From Carex sylvatica (taxonomy: Eukaryota; Streptophyta; Magnoliopsida; Poales; Cyperaceae), in contig CAXKVR010000316.1 in assembly GCA_964058845.1 (NCBI GenBank), positions 1 to 64,000 of the forward strand: a stretch of DNA of 64,000 bases, read 5' to 3'. Positions within the stretch are counted from its first letter, which is position 1. Each line of letters begins with the position of its first letter. Below the pieces are notes generated by a model. It worked only from the letters and a program-made list of their open reading frames with translations, had not been told where the DNA came from and did not search any database. The position numbers and the translations under genes are program-made. Shown here piece after piece: positions 1-11,595 of the stretch.

Positions 1-339
1 GTATGTGGGTCAAGATCGTGCGGTTCTGATATTCCCCATTGAGAAAGTTTTCGCGTCGGAAGTAATGGGAGCTGTCCGATTAAAATCCTTCTGATCCCCC
101 CTTGAGAAGAACCATGGATTATTTCAAGCTCTCGCCTCGGCATGGGTCCTGGCGTCCTGCCATAATAAAAGTCATGTACCTTTCTTCAGAAGAGCTCCAA
201 CGGTCGACTCCACCATTACCGAGGCAAATTTGAATTCCAATCTTTTAATTTGTTTTGCTCCACTATTTCTCTTCTCGAGTTTCAGTATCTCTCCCTCCAA
301 CACACACACACACACACACACAGAGTCATTCAGCAATCA
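1..339. promoter_or_regulatory. Upstream region and 5' leader of the B3 gene
   Basis: No coding segment is recognised here. The stretch lies directly upstream of the B3-domain start codon and should hold its promoter and 5' untranslated leader. A dinucleotide (CA)n microsatellite at 299-322 ends 18 bases before the ATG and would fall in the leader. I see no convincing TATA box. The first 200 bases could be the end of another transcription unit outside the window. Confidence 0.4.
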
Positions 340-2479
340 ATGGCGAAGAAAAGAGCAGCTTCTTATGAGGAAGCACGACAGAGAAATATTGAAGAGAACA
401 AGAAGAAACTTGAAGCTCTAAACCTTCACCACCTCTCATTCGCAATTCAGAAGCCTCAGCCTCCCAAAACCCCACCTTCGGTCACTAATCCTCTTTCACC
501 GCTCAATTTTATTTTATTTTAATTTTTTGTATCTTTACTTCTCATCATTTTTTCTGTTTAAAATTTTATTATCGTTCCTTAATTTGTTTTCATTGCTAAA
601 TTGATCTCATATATATGTCCCTCAAAACGGGGATTATGTCCCTCATATTATTTTCTGGCATTTTTCTTAACATAATAAGTAGGAAAAATGAGTACTGATT
701 TGGGCATTTTTGAAAAAGTTGGAAGAGAGAGAGGCATCAGATGAGATGTTGTCTTTTAGAGATACACATTAAGGTTTTTTTAGTAGGTTATCCATTTTAG
801 TATCTCTGGTTATTTGTTGAGGTTTATATTTATATATAAGTATTATGCATTATTTGGCTTATTTTAGATTAAACAGAGGAGGCCTAAAGTTGACGTGGAA
901 GTGACACCAACAAGGAGATCCGGGCGTCTTGCTAAATTACAAGGGGCGGATTATCTTCAAGTATGCAATTTTCCCCTTTTTGTTAATTATTCTGTTGTTT
1001 CATACAATCCTTTGTTTGACGATGTCAAAACAACATTGCATGTATCTCATGATTAAAACAACATTATTTCACCACATACTAATATAACCAGAGTGTGTGT
1101 GTGTGTGGTACTGTGGTGGGTTTGGGGTGGAGGGGGACTGCATGAAGATTATGTGAGCGACAACAATTTCTAATACTCTTTAAGTGGGAAAATATTGATG
1201 TCCTTTTGTTGCTATAAGTGTTATCTATTTATAGAGCTCTGAGATGAACATCTCGCTAACTTTTGGAATATGATGAACTGTTGTTGAGGCATCTTGAATG
1301 ACTGACTTGTATAAATTAGACTTATAAATTTCCAGCTTCACTAGTTACAACATAAATATACAAGCTGCTTCTGAATAGTTGTTCTTTTTCTTTCTTATTA
1401 AAATGAGCAATCGTCAGTTTGAACAGGTTTCAGAGAAGATTATGGAGACACCAAGAAGGTTCCTCATTGCACTTTTAATCCAAATCTAAAAAAATTAATG
1501 ATAATCTCCATGTATAGGAGAAAATAACGCCTTTCTTCCTCCTACTCCATAGGATCATACAAGTTAGATCAGACAGGTCATATCTAATTAACCAGCCGAA
1601 TATTTCCTACGAAGAAAAAGAACGTGCTCTAAGGAGAGCTCAAGAGATTGAGTCACAGCTTGACCCCACATTTCCCAGCTTCGTCAGATCAATGCTTCAC
1701 TCGCATGTCACTAGAGGATTTTGGTTTGTATGTAATCACAGATTCAATTTTGAATAAAACTAGCAACCTTACTCACCGTGATTATTCATATTTCAGAGAG
1801 AATACGGTACCAAAATGATGGATTTTTGTATTAGATGGAAATCCAGCTGGTACACCCAACTGGCATGATACCGTGCAAAATATATGTACAAACAAATCCC
1901 CTTTTTTCTTTCTTATATCCTTTTGGAGGGGTGAAATGGTTAAAGATGGATATTGGTATAAGACCTGACTGGTATGGAACAGATACTATGATCAAGTAAT
2001 TTAATCATCTATTAACCATTCTTCAGGGCCTTTTAAAACAATTCTGCACAAGTCATCTCCCTAAATATGATTGCACGGTGACTCTAGTTGACGAACAAGG
2101 AGATGAATTCGATACCAAGTACTTTGCTGGGAGAACTGCTTTAAGTGGTGGGTGGCAGGGATTTGCTGTGGCACACAAACTAATAGACGGCGATGCATGT
2201 GTTTTTCAGCTGATCAAGCCCACTACATTCAAGGTAACTATTTTTTGGTCATTTTACTAATGACCAAGTCATTGAACACGTGGCCATTGTTTGCTCAAGT
2301 TTAAAAAGGGAGTTTCTTTTTGCAAAGAAATGGATGCCTGGGGTATATCATGAAGTCTCTATAATTTCTTGCTTTCTTGATTGTATAAGTTTGAAGATGT
2401 ATTTTTTTTTTTCTCATTGTTTTTCTGGTCTTTGTTTCAGGTTTATATAATTAGAGCCATTAATCATGACAGTAATTGA
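340..2479 (+). CDS. B3 domain-containing DNA-binding protein (six exons, 228 aa)
   Basis: Likely a nuclear DNA-binding protein of the plant B3 superfamily, like the short proteins with one C-terminal B3 domain related to Arabidopsis At5g42700. Exons by eye: 340-480, 868-960, 1427-1458, 1553-1727, 2027-2233, 2441-2479. All introns are GT-AG, phases agree and the sum is 228 codons plus TGA. Residues 1-47 are basic (begins MAKKRAASYEEARQRN). Exon 2 carries TPTRRSGRLAKLQGADYLQ, the AT-hook-like/SGRL segment of this subgroup. The B3 domain runs from about residue 128 (FPSFVRSMLHSHVTRGFW) through LPKYDCTVTLVDEQG and GGWQGFAVAHKLIDGDACVF to the end. The first intron donor (GTCACT at 481) is weak but keeps phase 0. 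The gene is convergent with the malectin-LRR gene, with 364 bases between stop codons. It appears intact; target genes cannot be inferred. Confidence 0.87.
1093..1107. repeat. (GT)n microsatellite in B3 intron 2
   Basis: Short run of GT dinucleotides inside the second intron of the B3 gene. Confidence 0.8.
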
Positions 2480-2843
2480 CGTAGAATTGTAATAATACTC
2501 TAAATTTCGGTGCAAGAGAAATTGGTGTTTTGGTATTACTATTGGGTTGCTCAGAACCAGAGTATAACTTTACCCTTTGTTCTCCTCTTTTTTTGGTATT
2601 ACAGTAATTGACCTTTTGTAATTTGTTGATATCAGATGCTAATGCAAACTCTATTTTTATGAAGCAATGCAAAGAGCATGGCTCTGAAGCTATCATTAGA
2701 CATACTAGATTTATTAACAGATAATACATAAAAGACAATAACATTAGATATTACACACATTAGATCATCTCTCTTTCATGGAGAAATCATACTCTTAATT
2801 TCTTGTTAGAGAGATCAAATACTGCTCTCCCAGTTTGAGGTCT

Positions 2844-5490
2844 CTATGGCTCCAAATTATTTCCAGTTGTCCTGAAAATACAAATAATTATGTCACCATA
2901 TTTTAAATCGGAAACCAATTCCCAAATATATAAATTAGGTCAGAAAAATTGCTTACTGCATGTTAAGCCCAGATTTGTTTTTCAAACTGTCTGGGATTTT
3001 GCCCGAAAGGTTGTTGTTTTGTAGGAATCTGTAATTATATAACAATTTGTCTTATAAGTGAATGACACGGTAGAATAAAAAAAATGATGTCACTGGAAAA
3101 ATTGAACTTTTTATGATGGAAGTACTCACAACTCCTTCAGATTTTCAAGCCCACCAAAAGATGAAGGGATTGATCCGCTGAATTGATTATCATCTAAGTG
3201 CCTTCACATTAATAAAGAAAAAGTTAATTGCTTGTTATTCACCGTTAGTGTCTTTCTTCATGGCCATTATGATTGTTGTTTTTGTTACTGGTATAGTTCT
3301 TATCTTGCTTGCAAATACAACAAAATAAAAAAAAAACAATGTTTGTTTTGTAAGATAAAGTATTAGAGAATAATTCTTATTAGCACAATCACGAGATATA
3401 AGAGTTATCTCCTTATCTCTCTACTTTATCTTCCTTCCAAATATTGCCTAGAGACTTGAAAAATTGGAAATGGAGAGTTTAAAATCTTACAATGCCACCA
3501 AATTCTTTAGGCTCATATCTGGGATAGGACCAGAGAGGTTGTTCCCATTAAGCTGACTATGATAATAGAGAAGAAAGAAGTTACAATTGACCAATACCCA
3601 AAAGTAATTGCTTAGTTAAATATATTAAAATTTGCATACATGCTTTGGAGAGCTGTCATGTTGGCAATTGAGCTAGGCAAAAATCCCGACAGGCCAGCAT
3701 TTGTTAGATTCCTGCCAAAAAAACAGAAACACAATTGTTCACAGCTAGCCCCCGTAGAAGCTGATGAAAATAATACTTAGGTACACGGCCTAAACTTACA
3801 ATGACTCAACTCGTATTTGATCATTCGTAGAACAAATCACACCTGTCCATGAATTACCATGAGGCGAACATGGGTCTCCACTCCAGTCTGACGGGGGGTT
3901 CTTCAGGTTTCTTGCAAACTCCTCCATTGCAATCACTGCAGAGGCAAAAGCCTAAACCGATTTCATCAAACAAAATAACAATTCATTCGACAAATTTATG
4001 AGCAGAAGCAAGCAACAGCTAGATAGGAGACCAATTACCATCTCTAGTGGCAGTTCTTGAGCCGAGGGGCTTGATCTGAAGCATCTCCCCAGCATTGATT
4101 ATTGGTCCCACAGGAGAATTATTGTCAGGGGTGAGTGCAATTTGGGTCTTCCCGGACAACTGAAGCTGAGTTGCATAAATCATCACACCATCAGTGGACA
4201 CATTTAATCCCTTGTAGAACTCGTTGTCATTTATGGATACGTCTAAGATGCGCCAGCTCCAGGGGCTTGGGGTGCGGTTGTCTTGGAAGTAGAGAGCCAC
4301 ATAATAGCTACCATTCGGGAGGGATGCCGGTGGCCATTCAACCGTCAGTTGTTTTCCTCGACTGGTTGTAATGGCACTGCTCAGTGCTACCCCTGGTGGA
4401 ATGTTCCAGAAATTGCTTGATGATATGTTGGAGTGGCAGTCAGCTGTCGGGTTTCTGTCTGTGAAAGGAGCCCAATATCTGTTGTATGGATCATCTGGAT
4501 AGCTGTTTTAATTTTAGTTAAGCAGTTGTATTTGAAGCTTTCAAGTAAGTTGTTATTCTGGCATATGTGGTATTGGAAAGCCAATATGAAGAATGTCTTT
4601 TGGGATAAATAAAAAGGAACAATATCAATTGAGGCCAATATGAGGAATTATCAATTCAAGGAAATCTAAGCGAAAGGGATATGCAAACTTGTTGTATCTT
4701 CTCAGTACCTGACGATTGAACCATTTTGACCAAATCGGTTGCGAGCAACTGTAATCAGTGCATAGGACTTAAAATCCGTCGAGTTATACATTGAATCATC
4801 CAAATTCACCAATTCAAGAGCGGAGATAAATGGGCTCGAAACAGTAGCACTATTCCTCGCCAAGCAAATACTAAGTGTCTTTGAATGTGCCGCCATTATA
4901 ATCTCATAGTAGGTTGACAAACCCTTTGAATAATCCTCGGTGGTGTTAACTGTGCTCCATCTGGTACCATCAATTATTTGATCAAATACTGGAGGTTCCT
5001 TACCACCGTCAAACTCGCCATAATAGTATGTGGTACGGATCAAGTACTTGTCTCCTTTGATAACTGGTATAGAGTAACAATATTTCCTGGCTGACGTGTC
5101 AGGGAAATACCTCACGGATGATAGTAATGGTATAAGCCCAGTTTTGTTGATGACAGAGATGTTCCCAGTTTTAACGAACCCTTCATCTTCGATCCATTTG
5201 ATACTTCCTAATGTCTCCTCCTCTTTTGATCCACAATTGATGTAATAACCTATCCACAAGTAATAAGCATATTGAAAAAATGTATATTCAAATACAGAAA
5301 AATTAGAGGAGGAAACTTATTACTACTTAATTGCTAAGATCACTTGCAATTATCGAACACTAATTAATTTTTAACGAAAAAGGTTCATCAGGAAGTATTT
5401 GATACCTCTAGGAAGAGGAAGTGCAATGGAGAAAAAGCTATAGTTAATGGAGAGAAGCCATAGGAGAAGAGAAAATGAAAGAGGAGGCAT
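2844..5490 (-). CDS. Secreted malectin-like/LRR protein without kinase domain (nine exons, 511 aa)
   Basis: Ectodomain of a malectin-like LRR receptor family protein, probably extracellular or cell-wall facing. Exons on the minus strand: 5490-5406, 5249-4709, 4502-4039, 3935-3800, 3711-3640, 3556-3491, 3201-3130, 3028-2957, 2871-2844. Every junction is GT-AG and phase-consistent, giving 511 codons and TAG. Residues 1-28 form a signal peptide ([20 protein letters not shown]). The malectin-like domain spans about 29-360, with [34 protein letters not shown] and [11 protein letters not shown]. Residues 364-408 hold the hinge before the LRRs ([28 protein letters not shown]). LRRs follow at about 409-502, encoded by one 66-bp and three 72-bp exons, the usual one-repeat-per-exon pattern. 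The protein stops nine residues after the last LRR exon, with no transmembrane helix or kinase, although close relatives of this ectodomain are usually receptor kinases. It is either a genuine receptor-like secreted protein or a gene that lost its 3' half. Confidence 0.85.
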
Positions 5491-6260
5491 TGTTCATGGA
5501 CCAAAATTAAGGTGGTGAAAAAAACCAAAGAGAAACAATGGCCGCTGTACCTTTTGGTTTTACCTTGCTTTGCTGGGAGGTTCACTGGCAAATTGAGACA
5601 GTTAGTTGTTTCATGGTTAAAAATAGCATGAGAGAAATGGTCCACGTTGTTCCAACCTGGATTAGATTAAGATCACATATCATTGACTGTCAGAAACATT
5701 ACATGAAATCTTCGATCGTGTCCCTTTAAAAAGAATATTCTCATTTTGATATAAAACCGTTATGCTAGCATTAGAAATATACCCAGTCACATCAATCTGA
5801 TCCGGAGCGGAGATACTTCTTTGTCAACAAAAAAAGAAGAAGCAATTAATAGTTCCTTCCGATGTTCATGTATAGGGAAAATTATTATTTTGAGAAACGT
5901 AACAATCATCTCGCAGTCAAATAAAGGGAGAAATATCTTTCTTGTTCAAATAAAAAATTAAACAACAAAACAAAAAAAGATAAGCCCAAACAAGCCCAAA
6001 TATCTTTCTGGGTTAGATTTGCTTCTGTATCAGAAATTTAAAGAAGCTTGTCAATGTAGTATTTTAGCCAGGTCAATCCCATTTAAGGGCCTAGGTTGTT
6101 AATGATATTGACATAATCCGGTAATGTCCGTAATTTAACCGATAATATGGGTGTTAATAGCTAACTAATAACATTTTTCGTTCATGAAGCACACAGTCAA
6201 ATTAGACATTTATCACTGTAAAATTAATGGTGGTAAATAATTTAAATTTAGGAATGTATA
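5491..6260. promoter_or_regulatory. Upstream region of the malectin-LRR gene
   Basis: Non-coding AT-rich DNA between the malectin-LRR start codon (5490) and the first MITE. It should contain that gene's promoter, reading leftwards. Short open frames here have no family features. I see no repeat structure. Confidence 0.35.
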
Positions 6261-6269
6261 TTATGACAC

Positions 6270-6684
6270 GAGTAGAACTAGGGTGTTCTTAAGTTCACCA
6301 AACCTCTTGGGGAACTCAAGTCTAAGACCCATTAAATCGGCTTTAAATAACTAATCTGAATCATTAAAACTCATCTATCTTATGAATGATGCATCTACAT
6401 GTAAAAAAAAAAATAGTTTTAAAATTAATTTGTATAGAGTCAAGTGGTCAAATTTAAAAAAAAAAAAATGAATGCATTAAAAGTAATTATCAACCTTCTA
6501 ATTTTGATCGCTTGACTTTATACTAAATTAATTCGAATATTTAAAATTTTCACATGTAGATGCATCACTCGTAAGGTAGGCGGATTTCAATGATTTGGAT
6601 TCGTCATTTGAAACTGATTCAATGAGTTTTAGACTTGAGTTCACTAAGGGACTTGGTGAACTTAAGAACACCCTAGTTCTACTC
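6270..6684. mobile_element. Mutator-type MITE, copy 1 (415 bp, 9-bp TSD)
   Basis: The element is bounded by inverted repeats GAGTAGAACTAGGGTGTTC at the left and its complement at the right. It is flanked by a perfect 9-bp direct repeat TTATGACAC (6261-6269 and 6685-6693). A 9-bp target duplication is diagnostic of the Mutator superfamily. There is no coding capacity. The inner sequence also pairs: both halves hold related segments around ACATGTAGATGCATCA and the CTTGACTTTATAC motif. Two more copies of the family are at 14799-15160 and 52238-52647. Confidence 0.88.
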
Positions 6685-6814
6685 TTATGACACATTGAAT
6701 GTTTCCCGAAATAGAAGGACATGATTGTTTTTTTTTTTTATAGCTCGGAAAGAGTAATTGTCATAATTTATTTTTTAGAAAAATGTGATAGCATCACTTA
6801 ATATTTAAAGGAGG

Positions 6815-6903
<89 letters not shown>
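6815..6903. repeat. (AAT)n microsatellite, about 30 units
   Basis: Uninterrupted trinucleotide repeat of about 89 bases ending 17 bases before the large MULE. Likely highly length-polymorphic. Confidence 0.95.
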
Positions 6904-6904
<1 letters not shown>

Positions 6905-7060
6905 TTAATGTTAAACCTTCGACCATTTTTATTAATATTTCCTCCAAAAAAGAAAATTTTAAAAATAACTCTGCATCTGAATTCATTTTATTCATGCCCT
7001 GACTGCCAGGTCCATGAACGGCCCAAACTCCCTGTGGAGTGCCACACCCAAAAGCGCCTC

Positions 7061-8703
7061 GCATAGCTAGTGGAGCGCCACACCCACAGGTGCCTCACAT
7101 AGCAAGTGGGGCGCCCCCCCCCCCCACGGACGGTCCACATAAACCCTTTTTATCCCAGACCCGACCCGACCCGACCCCTCCCTCTCCTCTTCTCTGGCTC
7201 TCTTCCCCTCCGCACCAAAAAAGAAAAAAAAAATAGAGAGCCTGCCGCCCAGCCTCTGCCTCCCCTCTCCGGCCAGACCCTCTCCCTCTCGTTCTCTCCT
7301 TTCTCTTGAGCCGTTGCACCGAGCTTCTCTTGAATGTAATTTTTTTTTCGATTCAATAAGTTTTCAATTTAGGGTTAGGGTTAGGGTTTGGGTTTGAATT
7401 AGTTCAATTGGTGAATTTGTTGAATTGTGACTCGATAATAGTTGAATTAGTTGAATTAGAGTTGTTTCAAATTTGTTGAATTGCTTGAATTTGTCGAATT
7501 GAATGTGATATGGTTCTTATGGTAAAATTATTATGGTTATTATAGTGATATGGTTGAATTGTTCAAGCAATCGAATTGGTTAAAAAAAATATTATGGTGA
7601 AATTGCTTGAATTTTTTGGATGTGATATGGTTATTTAGGGTTTATGGTTGTGAATCGTGAATTTCTTAAAAATATAGGGTTTATGGTTTAATTTAGGGTT
7701 ATTATGGTTCAATTGCTTGAATTATTTAAAAATTTAGAGTTAGGGTTTATGGTTTAAAAAAATTAGGGTTGAGGGATGTTTGAAGTTAGTTGACAAATTA
7801 CATGTCTATATCAATACAAATTAATTTCAAGTAAAACAAATCATTTTGAAGTATATCAAAAGTTGTTTAAAAATTACATATTTTTTTCAAGTAAATTGCA
7901 TGTTTGTCGATTTTATTGCAAAATTTTGCATGCATTTTGAGATTGTTTATTTACATTGTTGAATGCATTTTGAATGTAAATCTAATTATATGATTTGCAA
8001 AAGATAATATTCAATTTTATTGAAAATAAAACAGATACTGTATGTTTTTGTAGTTTTATTTTTTTATAGAATAATTATTGATTTGCAAAAGATAATATTC
8101 AATTTTATTGGAAATAAAACAGATACTGTATGTTTTTGTAGTTTTATTTTTTTATAGAATAATTAATATATTTTAGCTTAATTTCACTAGTATTAATTGA
8201 TAAGCATCAACATGTCACTTGTTAATTTATAATTATACAATTATAAATTATAAAAATGGGTCATTTCTCTACTTCTGACACTTATGCAAGCACATACAAT
8301 AAGTTTTATTTTAAAAAGTAAATTTGACAATAATTTTTATATTAATTATATAATTAATATGTTATATTCTTATTATATTAAGTACTTATTATAATAATAT
8401 TATATAATTTGTATATTTTGATTAATAATTATTATATAATTTTTATATTAATTATATAATTAATATGTTATATTCTTAATATATTTAATAATTATTATAA
8501 TAATAATATAATATATTATAGTTGTATAATCATTGAATATATTAATATCATATAATTAGGAGTTTATTATAAGTAATTAACCATTTTATGGTTTCAATTG
8601 CTTGAATTTGGTTGTAAATATTTAGAAATTGTTTAAAATTACGAATAAATTTTGGTTTTCTTAAGTTGTTATTGATTAATATATATTTTTTGGTTAATGT
8701 AGT
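7061..8703 (+). other. 5' leader region of the PMD gene inside the MULE
   Basis: No coding exon is recognised. From left to right: short GC-rich blocks repeating GTGGGGCGCC-like text (7061-7130); a pyrimidine-rich stretch at 7140-7320 that resembles a plant promoter/5' UTR; telomere-like GGGTTAGGGTTAGGG at about 7371-7390 with more TAGGGTT-type text to 7770; an 88-bp tandem duplication; and very AT-rich DNA at 8330-8560 containing an imperfect duplication of about 107-bp period (TTTATATTAATTATATAA near 8335 and 8441). This would be promoter and leader for the PMD gene. Confidence 0.45.
7991..8167. repeat. 88-bp tandem duplication
   Basis: Two nearly identical adjacent copies starting GATTTGCAAAAGATAATATT at 7992 and 8080. 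They lie inside the MULE upstream of the PMD gene. Confidence 0.9.
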
Positions 8704-11575
8704 ATGCCCAGGTCTAGATGGTGGGGAGTACGAGCTGAGCCTGCAGCGGGTCTAGCTGGAGCGGGTCCAGATGTTGTGGATCCGACTGGAGCGGGCAGAT
8801 CCTCGGTGGATCCGACTAGAGCGGGCGGATCCTCGGTGGATCCGACTGGAGCGGGCCCATCGTCATATGAGGATACGACTGGTAGGAGATTTGAGGATCC
8901 GATTGGAGTGGGTCCATCGTCTCAGGTTGATTTTACAGATGGCGTGCATGATCCTGACACATTTAGTCCTCTTCTATGGACTCATCATCTTAAGCACCGC
9001 GTCTCATTGACATCTCTTGAGGTACGTTATTTTTATACTTAATGTAAATAATACTAAAAAAATGACACGATTTGAGTCTAACAAATTGATAATAAATACA
9101 GGATGATGTCATGCTTACAGTAAGGCATCGCAGGTTTGAGATTCTGTTCGTTTCCCATAAAGAAATGCAGTGATACCTCTTGAACCTTGGGTTGTATCAG
9201 CTTGCCACCATGCCACAGAGTAAGATCGATTAGTCTCTAATGCATGGTCTAGCAGAGAAATGACGACCTGAGACCCATACATTTCATCTCCCAGTCGGGG
9301 AGATGACAGTCACTATTGGTGATGTGAGCGCCTTATGGGGTTTATGTATCGATGGCAACCCCATAGGTGGCATCTCAGACCATCCAGAGCCGCAGAGAAT
9401 GATACTGGAGTTATTAGGGTGTGATCCAAATAATATGCAGAAGAAATATAAGAAGAAGAAGGGGGAGGAGGAGGAATTTCGGTATTCTGGGTACTGTATT
9501 TCTCTAAAGGCACTCTGGTCTCACTTCTTCCAGAATCAGATATTTTTTGAGACTACTGACATTGAGGCGGTCAGGAGGTACCATCACACTCTTTAAAGTA
9601 AGTTAGTAGTTCATCAACAATCTCAATTATTTATATTGATTATTTTCTATTGCAGGTATACTAGAGCGTATGTACTGAATTTGTGTGGTGCTGTCATGTT
9701 TGAGGATTCCAGCTGTGACGCGGTTCCGATTATGTATCTCTCCCTACTGAGGAACATGGAGAATGAATCGAGATGAAACTGAGGTGGAGCTGTTCTCGCC
9801 CACTTATACAGAGGCCTGTGTCATGCTTGTCTGGTAAGTCTGTATTAATATACGTTGTTATTGAAGGTTGGATAAGAAGCACCGAGTTCTTATTTTAAGT
9901 TAAATTTTCAGGTGAAGAATAGACAGATTTTTGGATCGCTTCTTCTGCTCCAGCATTGGTCGTGGTCACATCTGCCCGTAAATCGACCAGTTATACCATT
10001 AACACATCCCCGATGGGGAGATCCTGACCCAGACAGATGCCTCGCGTACGGTGCCATATGGGGCAGTCATCAGAGTTATGAAGAGATGGGCAGGGGGGTT
10101 TCTTATGTCCGGGGTCAGCTCCAGATGCTCCGAGATGCGAATATCGACTGGTTTTCGTATCGTGCATTCTATCGTGCATCCCTTTTGAGCCAGCTGACAT
10201 TAGATCCAGAGCAGATATGACTATGGTATTATCGGGGACTGGTCGTTTGTTATTGGATAGTGGAGTACCACTACCCGGATCGTGTATCTCGACAGTTTGG
10301 CTTAGATGCTTTCATCCCGGAGTACCCGTTGATGGGTAAGGATGATATTGAAAAGTTCCACAAGTAAGTATCTACTTAATTTCATTATCACTTTAATAAT
10401 GCCACTGTTTACATCTTTTCTAATTAATTGTACCTGCAGTACGGCGCACATTAAGGGCAAGGTTGACTGGAGCCAGCACTTCATCTTGGAGTATGACCAG
10501 GCTCGACATCCGGAGCAGCACTTATGGAGTCCTCTATCAGCTGCATCGTTGGGTGCTGGTCCCGGGGATTTGAGATATGCCGTTTGGTACCAGAAATGGG
10601 GCATTTCGTCAGTCTACCTTACGGGCCATTATGGCGACATCCTTCGACGTAGACTGATGGATTCATCTAGCAATCACATGCCTTGGGGTTCGATAAATGC
10701 TCGCGCAGTAAGTACAACTGAAACATACTTTAATTAAAAATTGCAAATTTTAATTACTTACTGTTGTAATAATCATGTTGTGTGCAGCTGTTGACAGCTG
10801 TGAGAGGAGTTGGACACAACTTGGCATGCATGGCGAAGGATGCTTGGCGGTATATAGGATGCCAAATGCTCGAGCACACTGCACCAATCGTGGAGACAGA
10901 CAGTTTTGAAGGCTGCCTCGTTGGAATGCTGCGCGATTCTGGGGAGAACATCAATTGGCGGAAGATAAATAAGGCACCGCGAAATCCAGATTATCAGCCG
11001 AAGGCCATCTACGCTCATGATATGCCGCCACCTCCTGCAGGTAATTACAGGTTAATATTAAAAGTAGGACACATACAATGATTTTATTTTCATCGAATTA
11101 TTTGTTGTAACTCACTTAAGTTTCAATTATGTAGAGGATAGCTCGGGTTGAGCGTTCCACCACTGGGTGTTGAATACGCAAGGATGGAATATTTACAGAA
11201 ATAAATATGGAGTTTCGGTAGAGCTTGGCCCGATCAGTTATCGCTTTATATTATTTATTGCAGAGTCATTTGTATATAGCAAAACTGACATTATTTTAAT
11301 TTAGGATGGAGCACCTCGTTGGAATGCCGAGCCCAGTTTTAGCATGAATTATCTGCCCCCGTTCGATACAGATGCTAAGGACATTGATTCCTACAGACCA
11401 CGATATGGAGTGGAGATGGAGCACGACTACGAGGCTGGTGGGAGTGCATGGCTTTGTCTCTGGATTATTTGGTACACCGCCTCCTGCCACGTATGCTGCA
11501 AGCTAGGAGGAAGATCCATGGGAGCTGCGTACAGGCCCGGCACCCACAGAGTCAGCTGGTCCATTTGATCCATGG
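8704..11575 (+). pseudogene. Plant mobile domain (MAIN-like) gene carried by the MULE, broken
   Basis: The product resembles plant mobile domain (PMD) proteins such as MAIN/MAIL1 and the PMD half of phosphatase-7 long-form homologues. Host PMD proteins act in silencing and meristem maintenance; PMDs are also known from transposons. Visible pieces: exon 1 (8704-9021, begins MPRSRWWGVRAEPAAG, with DPTGAG/SSVDP repeats); exon 2 from 9102 with LNLGLYQLATMPQSK, RPETHTFHLPVGEMTVTIGD and VSALWGLCIDGNPIGG, the PMD signature; 9660-9834 (GGAVLAHLYRGLCHACL); 9912-10363 (QIFGSLLLLQHWSWSHLP, YPDRVSRQFGL); 10441-10707 (KVDWSQHFILEYDQA, VWYQKWGISSVYLTGH); 10788-11040 (GENINWRKINKAPRNPDYQ); and 11305-11575, frame-shifted. 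In-frame stops include TGA 9171, TAG 9231, TGA 9261, TAA near 9594, two near 9773-9781 and TGA 10218. Exon limits are approximate. Decayed, but the full family length is still traceable. Confidence 0.85.
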
Positions 11576-11595
11576 ACAGCCGGTACAGGTACGTA

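Noticed and set aside
6798..7064. Leucine-rich open frame on the minus strand
   Set aside because: It is the translation of the (AAT)n microsatellite plus the MULE end.
7039..7356. Several overlapping open frames on both strands
   Set aside because: GC- and pyrimidine-rich leader sequence of the MULE; composition keeps frames open, no family features.
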